In this document: piece after piece, positions 6,718 through 14,279 of the stretch
How the letters are laid out: every line of letters begins with the position of its first letter
How positions within the stretch are numbered: the first letter of the stretch is position 1
DNA from: an uncultured Oscillospiraceae bacterium
GTDB taxonomy: Bacteria > Bacillota > Clostridia > Oscillospirales > Oscillospiraceae
Direction: 5' to 3'
Assembly (NCBI GenBank): GCA_947630375.1
Contig: CANRHH010000007.1
Coordinates: 1 to 64,000, forward strand
DNA length: 64,000 nt
The notes under the pieces: model-generated
What the model was told of the DNA's origin: nothing
Seen by the model: the letters and a program-made list of their open reading frames with translations, nothing else
Database searches by the model: none
Position numbers and translations under genes: made by a program

Positions 6718-7491
6718 TCAAAGAAGCCGCAGGGCCTCCGCGCTCAGACATTTTCCCGTCTCCGGGTCTATCTCAAACAGACAGCCCTCCAACTTCACCG
6801 GGCCCTTGGCGGACTCGTAGCGCCTGGGGGGATCGCCCATAAACTTGCCGATGCTCTGCTCCGGGTCGATGCCCAGCACCGACTGGACCGGCCCGGTCAT
6901 GCCCAGGTCGGTGATGTATCCGGTGCCGTTGGGCAGCACACAGGCGTCCGAGGTCTGCACATGGGTGTGGGTCCCCCACACGGCGCTGACCTTGCCATCC
7001 AGCATGAAGCCCATGGCCCGCTTCTCGCTGGTGCCCTCCGCGTGGAAGTCCACTAAGATGATCTTCTCCTGGATCTCCGCCATGTAGCCGTCAGCGATGA
7101 CAAAGGGGTTGTCCGTGTTGTTGTCCAGGGTGAAGCGGCCCAGCAGATTCAGCACGCACACATCCCCGAAGGGCGCGTGGTACACGCCGATGCCCCGCCC
7201 CGGGCACTGGGGGCCGTAGTTGGCCGGGCGGAGGATCTTCCGCCGCTCCTCCAGGTAGGGGCGCAGCTCCGTGCGGGTCCAGGTGTGGTTGCCTAAGGTC
7301 ACCACGTCCGCCCCGGCGCGGAAAATGGCGTCCGCCTGCCGGGGGGTGATGCCCACCACGTTGGCGTTCTCCCCGTTGACCACCACAAAGTCGATCCCCT
7401 GCTCTTTCCGGAAGTCCCGGAGCTTTTTGCCCAGGAAGTCCAGCCCTGGCTCGCCGCAGATATCGCCCACCGCCAGGATCTTCACACTCAT
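6718..7491 (-). CDS. ymdB: YmdB-like metallophosphoesterase (TIGR00282 family)
   Basis: 257 residues from the ATG at 7491 (MSVKIL). Motifs: VGDICGEPG, VVNGENANVVGIT, TLGNHTW, LVDFHAEGTSEK and GTHTHVQTSD, in family order and near the usual length of about 265. Relatives in Bacillus are 2',3'-cyclic nucleotide phosphodiesterases that affect RNA turnover and biofilm/motility decisions. It heads the three-gene minus-strand run. Confidence 0.9.
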   Translation of the reverse strand: MSVKILAVGDICGEPGLDFLGKKLRDFRKEQGIDFVVVNGENANVVGITPRQADAIFRAGADVVTLGNHTWTRTELRPYLEERRKILRPANYGPQCPGRGIGVYHAPFGDVCVLNLLGRFTLDNNTDNPFVIADGYMAEIQEKIILVDFHAEGTSEKRAMGFMLDGKVSAVWGTHTHVQTSDACVLPNGTGYITDLGMTGPVQSVLGIDPEQSIGKFMGDPPRRYESAKGPVKLEGCLFEIDPETGKCLSAEALRLL

Positions 7492-7538
7492 TTTCCCGCC
7501 TCCCAAGTTCGCAGATTCCGCGTGTCTCTCATAAAAAC

Positions 7539-7568
7539 ATTGTACCACATTTTACATGCTTGTAGCAA
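7539..7568 (-). promoter_or_regulatory. Promoter of the ymdB-yhaO-yhaN run
   Basis: TTGCTA (7563-7568) and TACAAT (7539-7544) with an 18-bp spacer on the minus strand, 48 bp upstream of the ymdB start. Confidence 0.6.
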
Positions 7569-7616
7569 CGGCATTGTTGCACATAATAGGAATACATTTT
7601 CAAAGGAGGCTTGTTT

Positions 7617-7787
7617 ATGAACAAGAAGAATTTTTATGTAGGCATGGGCATGGGGATCATGGCGGTCAGCGCCGCGGCGATGATGGTGCGGCCCCGGAAG
7701 AAGAACTGCATGAAGAGCAGCGTGGGGAAGGCCCTGCACAACATGGGCGAAATGGTGGACTCCGTTTGCGACGCCATGGGCTGGTAA
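7617..7787 (+). CDS. Small hypothetical protein with one membrane segment, 56 residues
   Basis: ATG 6 bases behind AAAGGAGG. The N-terminus NFYVGMGMGIMAVSAAAMMV is a likely membrane segment, followed by PRKKNCMKSSVGKALHNMGEMVDSVCDAMGW, here split by a basic patch and an amphipathic helix. It resembles the many short one-helix proteins of Clostridia and stands divergent from ymdB. No function is assigned. Confidence 0.75.
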   Translation: MNKKNFYVGMGMGIMAVSAAAMMVRPRKKNCMKSSVGKALHNMGEMVDSVCDAMGW

Positions 7788-7863
7788 ATCCCGCCCCGCC
7801 GCCCGTCCTCCGGTCCGCCGCGGGAGTTTTTCGCCTCCCGGCAAGAAAAATTCTGAAAAACTC

Positions 7864-7892
7864 TTGCAATTCTTACCAAGCTGTGCTAATAT
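7864..7892 (+). promoter_or_regulatory. tRNA-Arg promoter
   Basis: TTGCAA, 17 bp, TAATAT, 17 bp upstream of the mature tRNA. Confidence 0.75.
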
Positions 7893-7909
7893 GTTTAAGC
7901 TTCAAAAAT

Positions 7910-7986
7910 GCGCCGTTAGCTCAGCTGGATAGAGCGTCTGGCTACGGACCAGAAGGTCAGGGGTTCGAATCCCTTACGGCGTGCCA
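7910..7986 (+). tRNA. tRNA-Arg (anticodon ACG)
   Basis: A 77-nt cloverleaf: acceptor GCGCCGT paired with ACGGCGT, D-arm TAGCTCAGCTGGATAGAGC, anticodon loop CTACGGA, T-arm GGGTTCGAATCCC, and encoded CCA. A low-GC mobile island begins directly downstream, so its 3' end is the likely attachment site. Confidence 0.97.
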
Positions 7987-8025
7987 AAAAATCACCGGTT
8001 TATCAGTAAAAACCGGTGATTTTTT
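7986..8025 (+). terminator. tRNA terminator
   Basis: A 15-bp stem (AAAAAATCACCGGTT with its complement) directly after the CCA end, finishing in six T. Confidence 0.85.
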
Positions 8026-8344
8026 GCACTTTTTAGGGCAGTTTATTTTCGCGAAACCGCCGTTGACCCAAACCTGACCCAAACGGGAAATTTTTGTATT
8101 TGTTTTAGAACAGGGACGGAGCCTATTGCCAGATCCTTTGCTGTATTCAAAAGCAAAAATCCGCCGCTGAAAAGAATATTGGCCTCCAATAGCGACAGAT
8201 CATTTGTAGCTGAATTTTCAAGGAGAAAGACACAGGCTTTTTACAGGCCTTCTTTTACTTTCATCTGAGCTTATTCTTTGTTTACTGCGCCGCAAACGGT
8301 GAGGTGCGATGCCCCTCCATTGCTCAAAAGATGCTCTGCCAATT
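8026..8344. other. Non-coding left end of the mobile island
   Basis: No convincing gene. It begins with tandem TGACCCAAAC motifs (8064-8084), a common sight next to integrated elements. It holds copy 1 of the three-times-repeated island motif (8283-8307). Confidence 0.5.
8283..8307 (+). repeat. Island repeat, copy 1
   Basis: The core TACTGCGCCGCAAACGGTG is shared exactly with 18744 and 19631. With copy 2 the identity extends through AGGTGC. It lies 146 bp upstream of the XRE gene. Confidence 0.85.
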
Positions 8345-8394
8345 CTTGAAAATCTCAAGATTTTCTTGAGTTTCTGAACGACGTGTGATATACT
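8345..8394 (+). promoter_or_regulatory. Promoter with overlapping operator for the XRE-M48 module
   Basis: Promoter TTGAGT (8366-8371), 17 bp, TATACT (8389-8394). The -35 box is covered by nested dyads: GAAAATC-TCAA-GATTTTC and CTCAAGA-TTT-TCTTGAG. The XRE protein encoded just downstream probably binds here and represses the module. Confidence 0.7.
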
Positions 8395-8452
8395 TCTTAT
8401 AAAGAGCTTATAAAGATTTATTATTTATTATTTAAGTAATGGAGGGGTCCAT

Positions 8453-8674
8453 ATGCCCGTCAGCTACAACAAGCTTTGGAAACTTCTGATCGATAAGAGG
8501 ATTAATAGAACTGAGTTAACTCATCTTGCCGGGATCAGTACAAATGCGATGGCCAAGCTTGGGCGGAATGAGGACGTCAGGGTCAATGTGCTGGAGAAAC
8601 TCTGTACCACCCTTGACTGCAAGCTTGATGATATTGTTGAATTTGTCCCGGATTCAGAAACAGGGAAAAGATAA
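8453..8674 (+). CDS. XRE-family transcriptional regulator, 73 residues
   Basis: A compact Cro/CI-type helix-turn-helix protein: YNKLWKLLIDKRINRTELTHLAG, then STNAMAKLGRNEDVRVNVLE, then LCTTLDCKLDDIVEFVPD. This is the short single-domain form seen beside toxin-antitoxin and defence genes. GGAGG precedes the ATG. It is 20 bp upstream of the M48 peptidase gene and is the likely autorepressor of the operon through the dyads at 8345-8370. Confidence 0.9.
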   Translation: MPVSYNKLWKLLIDKRINRTELTHLAGISTNAMAKLGRNEDVRVNVLEKLCTTLDCKLDDIVEFVPDSETGKR

Positions 8675-8694
8675 AACCACAGGGAGGTGATCAT

Positions 8695-11019
8695 ATGCCA
8701 TATGATTCCGAGCTTTATATGCATGATCTGGACAGGAAGGCAACAGCTGCGTTGAACACTTTCCCGAAGTTTATAAAGCTTTTAGAAGCTTACCATGCCA
8801 ACTACGATGAAAAAACCGCCAAATTTGACTTTCTCTCATCCGCGATTCGACTGAGCGATAAGCAAATGCCGGAGATATACCGGCTCCTCCCGCCGGTCTG
8901 TGATCAGCTGGGGATCGATGTGCCGGAGTTATATTATGTGAGATCTAAGGTCATGAACGCCGCAACGGGTGGAAGCACCCAGCCGTATATCTTTTTGACC
9001 TCCAGGCTGGTAAATGAACTGCCGCCCGATTTAATCTCAAGCGTGCTGGCTCACGAGTGCGGACACATTGCCTGCAAACACTCCCTCTATCATTCTATCG
9101 CCGCTCAACTGATTGACGGTATTGACCGCAGCCCATTGGCGCATATCCCTGCGATTCGGAGATTCCTGACGCCATCACTCGTGAGGGCTCTGCTGTTCTG
9201 GGACAGGTGCAGTGAGCTTTCGGCTGACCGCGCCTCAGTCCTCTGTGATGGGTCTGCGGATAAAACGGTTGATGTCCTTCTGCGGATAAACGGGTATGGC
9301 AAAAACATTGACCGAGCCGAGTTCTTGAAGCAGGCCATGGATCTCAATGCGTTTGTCAATGATTCCGCGTCAAGCAAATTCATCGAGCAAATGCTGGTAA
9401 GTGGAGAAAGCCACCCAAGAATGGCGACACGCGCTTACGAATGCTACGAATGGTCGAAGTCAGCACAATATCGAGGGATCATTAACGGTACATATACGCT
9501 TCAGGACAAGCAGGTAGAGGAAGATCGCTGCACTGAGGAAGAGGTCGTCTCCGCTGAGGTGACCGTTACTGCGGAAAAAACTGACCTTGACACGGTCAAC
9601 CAGGCGCTTAGGGATGTCGATTCCAAGCTGGAACGGTATACCAGCGCCGCAGATATGGCAGATTACGCCTTGGCCGTTGGCAGCGGCATCCTTGCCGGCA
9701 TCATCGACAGCCTTTTTGTGGGTGAATTTGATTTGGAAGATGCTGACCGGTGGGGCAATGAAAAAGCAAACGCCTTTGTGCTGAAAATTGCTAAAACCCA
9801 AGGCTATAACGGAAGTAAGCCGGCCGGTGCAATAAAGTATCTTGAAGAACTGTTCCCTATTGCCGCTGATAAAGCGACTGGCCAATTTGGCGGCGGGCTC
9901 CAGCATCATCTTCGTGACTTCTCCCACCATCCGACTCCGGTGGGCCTTGTGTGCTCTATCCTTACACAGTTCACGGGAAAGGTCTATGGAACAGATGTTG
10001 CCGGAGTGTTTCAAGCGGTTGAATTGAATAATGACGGGCTGGCGCTGGTCGGGAGGAACTTTCCCGAAAAGATCATGTTCGGTACAGTCAACTGGGCGTT
10101 CCACATGGCAAGCGACATAGCGGGCTCATCCGGCTCCGTAATGAAGGGAAGCTTTGGGACAGGACTGCCTGGTCCAATCGTTTCTCTGTTGAAAGAATTG
10201 TCCGCTACGCCACTCTTTCAAAAGCTGGATGACCGGGGATATAAGGAATTCTCCGTTCATATCTCCAAGCTGTTCAACGGCACTCTGCTTGGTGAACGGA
10301 CCGTGGATAACAAGCTGGTCCCTCACAAATTTGACCTTCGGACAGAGGTGGGAGTCGCGCGCCATATAGGACGTCAGGCGATACCGGTCGTCATCAATGA
10401 GTGTATCGTCAGAGCGTTCTATTTCATCCGGCGGCTTGCCGCAGGACTTGCCAGTACTGACCTGAGCAGCCCGCAGGACATTGTTAAGTTGAATTGGAAT
10501 ACTATTTTGCCCTTCCAAAATCGAACCGTTGAACGGATGATCACCGTCTCCGCCATGACCTTCACGGTGGCCGACACCGCTGACGCGGCCATTCATGCTG
10601 CTGTTGAGTCCGGCGGGAATTGGGTGTTGTTTTCCGGGAGGTTTGTAACAAGGTTCAACTATGTTGGCGCTGGCAGAGCCGCTATAGCTATTGTGAAGGA
10701 AGTTTCCTGCGAAAAGAAAGAGACACAGCTGATCCATGAAAAAATGCTTCTCTCTGAGACAAAGGCGTCCCTGTTCCTGGCACAGCTTCAGGACTTCAAG
10801 GCAAAGCTCGAAGAAAAGGTGTCCAACTACCTCGCGGAGGATATTACGGAGTTCATAACGGGCTTTGAATATATGAGGCAGGGAACAGACACTGGGGATC
10901 CAGACCTTGTCATCCGCGGAAACATCGTCATCCAGAAGGTCCTTGGCAGGGAGCCACAGTTTACAAATCGGGAAGAATTTGATGCCCTGATGGAATCCGA
11001 TGTTCCATTGACGCTATGA
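8695..11019 (+). CDS. M48-family metallopeptidase with large C-terminal domain, 774 residues
   Basis: The N-terminal ~270 residues are a zincin: HECGH at residues 120-124 (zinc His120, His124; catalytic Glu121) and a third ligand Glu174 in CSELSADRA. From about 300 to 690 comes a different domain with VGSGILAGIIDSLFVGEF, HHLRDFSHHPTPVGLV and several Gly/Ala-rich helices. A final coiled-coil-like stretch and a short tail follow. No signal peptide is evident. M48 enzymes are usually membrane-bound; this one appears soluble, or is held by its C-terminal half. It is followed at once by a TerB-like gene and a glycine-zipper membrane protein, so a regulated protease acting on a pore-former is a reasonable hypothesis. 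Confidence 0.85.
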   Translation: MPYDSELYMHDLDRKATAALNTFPKFIKLLEAYHANYDEKTAKFDFLSSAIRLSDKQMPEIYRLLPPVCDQLGIDVPELYYVRSKVMNAATGGSTQPYIFLTSRLVNELPPDLISSVLAHECGHIACKHSLYHSIAAQLIDGIDRSPLAHIPAIRRFLTPSLVRALLFWDRCSELSADRASVLCDGSADKTVDVLLRINGYGKNIDRAEFLKQAMDLNAFVNDSASSKFIEQMLVSGESHPRMATRAYECYEWSKSAQYRGIINGTYTLQDKQVEEDRCTEEEVVSAEVTVTAEKTDLDTVNQALRDVDSKLERYTSAADMADYALAVGSGILAGIIDSLFVGEFDLEDADRWGNEKANAFVLKIAKTQGYNGSKPAGAIKYLEELFPIAADKATGQFGGGLQHHLRDFSHHPTPVGLVCSILTQFTGKVYGTDVAGVFQAVELNNDGLALVGRNFPEKIMFGTVNWAFHMASDIAGSSGSVMKGSFGTGLPGPIVSLLKELSATPLFQKLDDRGYKEFSVHISKLFNGTLLGERTVDNKLVPHKFDLRTEVGVARHIGRQAIPVVINECIVRAFYFIRRLAAGLASTDLSSPQDIVKLNWNTILPFQNRTVERMITVSAMTFTVADTADAAIHAAVESGGNWVLFSGRFVTRFNYVGAGRAAIAIVKEVSCEKKETQLIHEKMLLSETKASLFLAQLQDFKAKLEEKVSNYLAEDITEFITGFEYMRQGTDTGDPDLVIRGNIVIQKVLGREPQFTNREEFDALMESDVPLTL

Positions 11020-11033
11020 TAGGAGACGAAAAA

Positions 11034-11795
11034 ATGGCAAAAAAGGAAACTGAAAAAGAAAAAGTCAAAGGCGTATTCACTACACTCCATAACGCTGTGG
11101 ATTCTGTCAAGACATCAGTTAAAAACGTTAAGTTGCCAGATGTCAACACGCCGGAAATCAAGGTACCCGATCAAGTCAAGGAGTTGTTTAAACTGAAGCC
11201 GCATAAGGACACGCGGGACGATACGGACGAGTTGTTCGAGGTGAAAGCCATCTCAACAAAAAACGCTATAAAAATCATTTATTATTTGATGGCGGCTGAC
11301 GGTGAGATATTTCACAGCGAAGAAGAAAAATTTGATGCGATAGGTGCGGAGTTGGATCCGGATTTTTCCGGAAACAAAGAGCAGATCGTCAAAGAATGCA
11401 AAACCCAGATGGACAAGGTGATCGACCCTGAGGACTATTGCGATGTTCTTCAGGAGGGCATTGAGCTGGCGCTTTCCTCATCGTCTCGGACGGAGGCTGC
11501 TTTTATCACGCCAAAACTGCTTGTTTGGGATCTGCTGACCATCGCTTACAGTGATGGGAACTATGATATGTCTGAGAGACGGCTTCTGAAATACGTTGTC
11601 CGCAAACTGAATATCGATAAAGCCATCTTCCTGGAGATGGAGAGCAGTATCCTGACATTGATAGATCTGGAGCGAGAACTGAAATGGATAAAGTCTACAG
11701 ACAGGCCCTATCTGACAGTTGAAACCATGGTCAACGAGATCGCTGATAGAAAAAACGTAATCTTTGAGAGCGTTAAGGATTTAATCGCGCTCTGA
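11034..11795 (+). CDS. TerB-like protein
   Basis: 253 residues from the ATG at 11034, which follows TAGGAGACG; an earlier ATG at 11016 overlaps the previous stop but has no ribosome site. After a basic N-terminal 70 residues, the TerB-type helical domain shows IIYYLMAADGEIFHSEEEKF and later LLTIAYSDGNYDMSERRLL, the two acidic metal-binding loops of the family. TerB domains occur in tellurite/stress operons and in several phage-defence systems, usually as partners of a nuclease, protease or membrane protein. Here it sits between the M48 peptidase and the glycine-zipper protein. Confidence 0.8.
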   Translation: MAKKETEKEKVKGVFTTLHNAVDSVKTSVKNVKLPDVNTPEIKVPDQVKELFKLKPHKDTRDDTDELFEVKAISTKNAIKIIYYLMAADGEIFHSEEEKFDAIGAELDPDFSGNKEQIVKECKTQMDKVIDPEDYCDVLQEGIELALSSSSRTEAAFITPKLLVWDLLTIAYSDGNYDMSERRLLKYVVRKLNIDKAIFLEMESSILTLIDLERELKWIKSTDRPYLTVETMVNEIADRKNVIFESVKDLIAL

Positions 11796-11813
11796 GGCAG
11801 GAGGAGAAAACTT

Positions 11814-12827
11814 ATGCCACTACCATTATTGTTCATTGGCGTCGCCGCAACGACAGGGGCGTTTGGTGTTGGGAAGACCGTAAAGGCGGGGATCGATACA
11901 GTAAACGCAAGCAGCATCAACAAAAGCGCAAATGAGATTGTGAACGACTCTACGAAGCTTCTGAATGCGCAAAGGCTTGCATGTGGAAATTCACTCTCAC
12001 ACCTGGGCAGCGAAAAACTGTTTGTGCTGAACACCAGCATGAAGCAGTTTCTTGATACGTTCACGAAAATCAAAAATGTTGATTTCCAGGAAACCGAGGG
12101 CCTGAACGAGCTTCACCGGCTCCATGTAGACGAGAAAGAATTTACTGAGATGAAGGCTATGGTGAGCTTTGCCGGTTCTCTGGCAGGAGGAGCCATTGCT
12201 GGGACTGCCGGAGGAGCGTTAACCGCGTTCGGAGCATACGGGGCAGCTCAGGCTCTGGCGTGTGCATCCACCGGCACCGCAATAGCTGCCCTGCACGGAG
12301 TGGCGGCGTCCAATGCGACGCTGGCTTTCTTCGGAGGCGGTTCCCTGGCAGCGGGAGGTCTCGGCATGGCCGGTGGCGCCATGGTGCTTGGCGGACTTGT
12401 TGCCGGCCCTGCTCTTATGGTCATGGGATTTGTTGCGGGCAATGCTGCCAAGAAAAACCTCGACAAAGCCTACACCAACAAAGCCGAGGCCGTTCAAATC
12501 GCTGCGCAGTTGAATACGGCCTCCTTGCAGTGTGCGACGATCAGAAGACGGACCTATCTGTTTTACAATCTGCTCGCTCGGCTGGACACATATTTTCTCC
12601 CACTGATATACAGTATGGAGGACATCGTAAAATCTGAAGGAAACGATTACAGAACTTACTCTGATACCTCCAAGGACACAATAGCCGCTTGCGCAAGCGT
12701 GGCCGTTTCGGTCAAATCGATTCTTGATACACCGCTGTTGACCGATGACGGGCTTTTGACAGACGATTCCAATAGCAAAGCAACAAATATAGAAAGTTTT
12801 TTGAAGAACATGAAGATCCCTTGTTGA
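11814..12827 (+). CDS. Glycine-zipper membrane protein (possible pore-former)
   Basis: 337 residues. Residues ~118-210 are an unbroken Gly/Ala-rich hydrophobic region with repeated small-xxx-small spacing (SLAGGAIAGTAGGALTAFG, GGGSLAAGGLGMAGGAMVLG, LMVMGFVAGNAA), flanked by long helices. Such regions insert in membranes and pack closely, as in pore-forming or effector proteins of abortive-infection modules. It is the last gene of the XRE-M48-TerB run and ends 69 bp before a strong terminator. No family name is recognised; the membrane nature is clear, the pore role is inference. Confidence 0.8.
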   Translation: MPLPLLFIGVAATTGAFGVGKTVKAGIDTVNASSINKSANEIVNDSTKLLNAQRLACGNSLSHLGSEKLFVLNTSMKQFLDTFTKIKNVDFQETEGLNELHRLHVDEKEFTEMKAMVSFAGSLAGGAIAGTAGGALTAFGAYGAAQALACASTGTAIAALHGVAASNATLAFFGGGSLAAGGLGMAGGAMVLGGLVAGPALMVMGFVAGNAAKKNLDKAYTNKAEAVQIAAQLNTASLQCATIRRRTYLFYNLLARLDTYFLPLIYSMEDIVKSEGNDYRTYSDTSKDTIAACASVAVSVKSILDTPLLTDDGLLTDDSNSKATNIESFLKNMKIPC

Positions 12828-12896
12828 TTTCATGGAAGAGAAACTATCCTTTGATAGTTGTAGTTTGCAATTCGATTATAAAACTCTTCATTGGTT

Positions 12897-12928
12897 ACAG
12901 CGGCGCAAATCCTGCGCCGCTGTTTTAT
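12897..12928. terminator. Convergent terminator
   Basis: An 11-bp perfect stem ACAGCGGCGCA / TGCGCCGCTGT, a 5-nt loop, then TTTTAT. It serves the defence-like module from the left and the minus-strand integrase from the right. Confidence 0.85.
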
Positions 12929-14082
12929 ACTGATCCGGCTAGAAAATTTCCCACCCTGTTGGCCGCGTCGCGTTTCATGGCGCTGGTGATGTGCCCGTAT
13001 GTGTCCAGGGTGAAGCCCGCCGAGTAGTGTCCGAGGAGACCGGAGAGTGTTTTCACATCCACGCCGTTTTGCAAGGCCAAGGTCGCGAAGGTATGCCTGA
13101 GATCGTGAAATCGGACCCGTTCCAGCCCTGCCCGCTTCAGTACCCGGTGCAGCATATGCAGCACGCTGTCCGGCGAGATCGGCCCACCGCTGGGTGAGGA
13201 GAACACATATTTGCTGAAGCCGTCCTCCCGTTCCTTCTTCTCTTTCAGGATGTTCATCACGTCCTCCACCACAATGATGCTCCGATAGGCGTTGCCGGTT
13301 TTCAGGGGAGACTCCTGTACCTTGCCGTCCATCCGTGTGATCTGGCAGTGGATATAGATGCTGTTGGCCGTGAAGTCCAGATCCTCCCACTTGAGCCCCA
13401 GCAGTTCGCCGCGCCGCAGGCCGGTGGCCAGCTCTGTGTAGTAGAGCTCGAACACGCCGGAGTTTTTCGCCTCCTGGAAGAACTTCTTCAGATCCTCCAG
13501 AGGCAGAGTCTTCATCTCAGGCTTCTCTTTCTTGGGCAGGACAACTCCTTTGGCCGGATTCTCCGGGATCAGCTTTTCGATCACCGCCCGGTCCAGCGCG
13601 TGGGACACGAAGAAGTACATATTGCGGATGGACTTGCCCGCGAGACCGGCGGGCTTTTTCTCGGACTCCTTCCTCTGCACCCTGCCGGAGACACGCATCC
13701 GGTTGAAGAAGAACTGGAGGTCGTGGGTGGTGAGCTTTCTGATCTTCACGCTGCCGATGGGGTCATGAGTGATCTGGTTTTTCAGGAAGCCCTCGTAGTT
13801 GACCTGGGAGGAGGGCCGGAGGTACACCTGACCATAGTTATCCAACCAGTAGCGGAGCCACTGGGCGAGCGTGAAATCCTCAGAGCGGGTCACGTCGATC
13901 TTCTCAGCTGCGGTCATCGCCTCTTTGAGCTTCTCCCTAACCTCGGCTTGGGTTTTGCCCAGAACATTTTTTGAGATGGGCTTACCGGTCTGCGGATCGT
14001 TGCCCGCTGTGTAGCGTCCTTCCCAGCGTCCGTCCTTCCGTTTCCTGATGTTGCCCTCGCCGTTGGCTCTTTTCCTTGCCAT
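12925..14082 (-). CDS. Tyrosine recombinase / integrase of the island
   Basis: 385 residues from the ATG at 14082 (MARKRANGEGNIRKRKDGRW) behind AAAGGAGG. The N-terminus is an arm-binding AP2-like domain of the Tn916/ICE type. A SAM-like core-binding domain (~65-180) follows, then the catalytic domain with ATGLRRGELLGLKW (first Arg), FHDLRHTFATLAL (His-x-x-Arg), LLGHYS and nucleophile Tyr in LDTYGHI. It probably integrates the element at the tRNA-Arg gene, but it lies 5 kb from that gene. Confidence 0.95.
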   Translation of the reverse strand: MARKRANGEGNIRKRKDGRWEGRYTAGNDPQTGKPISKNVLGKTQAEVREKLKEAMTAAEKIDVTRSEDFTLAQWLRYWLDNYGQVYLRPSSQVNYEGFLKNQITHDPIGSVKIRKLTTHDLQFFFNRMRVSGRVQRKESEKKPAGLAGKSIRNMYFFVSHALDRAVIEKLIPENPAKGVVLPKKEKPEMKTLPLEDLKKFFQEAKNSGVFELYYTELATGLRRGELLGLKWEDLDFTANSIYIHCQITRMDGKVQESPLKTGNAYRSIIVVEDVMNILKEKKEREDGFSKYVFSSPSGGPISPDSVLHMLHRVLKRAGLERVRFHDLRHTFATLALQNGVDVKTLSGLLGHYSAGFTLDTYGHITSAMKRDAANRVGNFLAGSV

Positions 14083-14279
14083 TTTCTGTTCGCCTCCTTT
14101 GTCAGCAACACACAATACCACAACTTTGGGAAATAGCCATACCCAAACTCAACAAAAATTTACATCGTCTGCTCCCATTCCTGCGTCGGTACATAGTCCT
14201 CATGATCGTCGATCTTGTGCCCCATGGCAAGGCGCTTCTCCTGCATCTGCCTGCGCCGCTGGGAGTCTATCTTCAGCCC

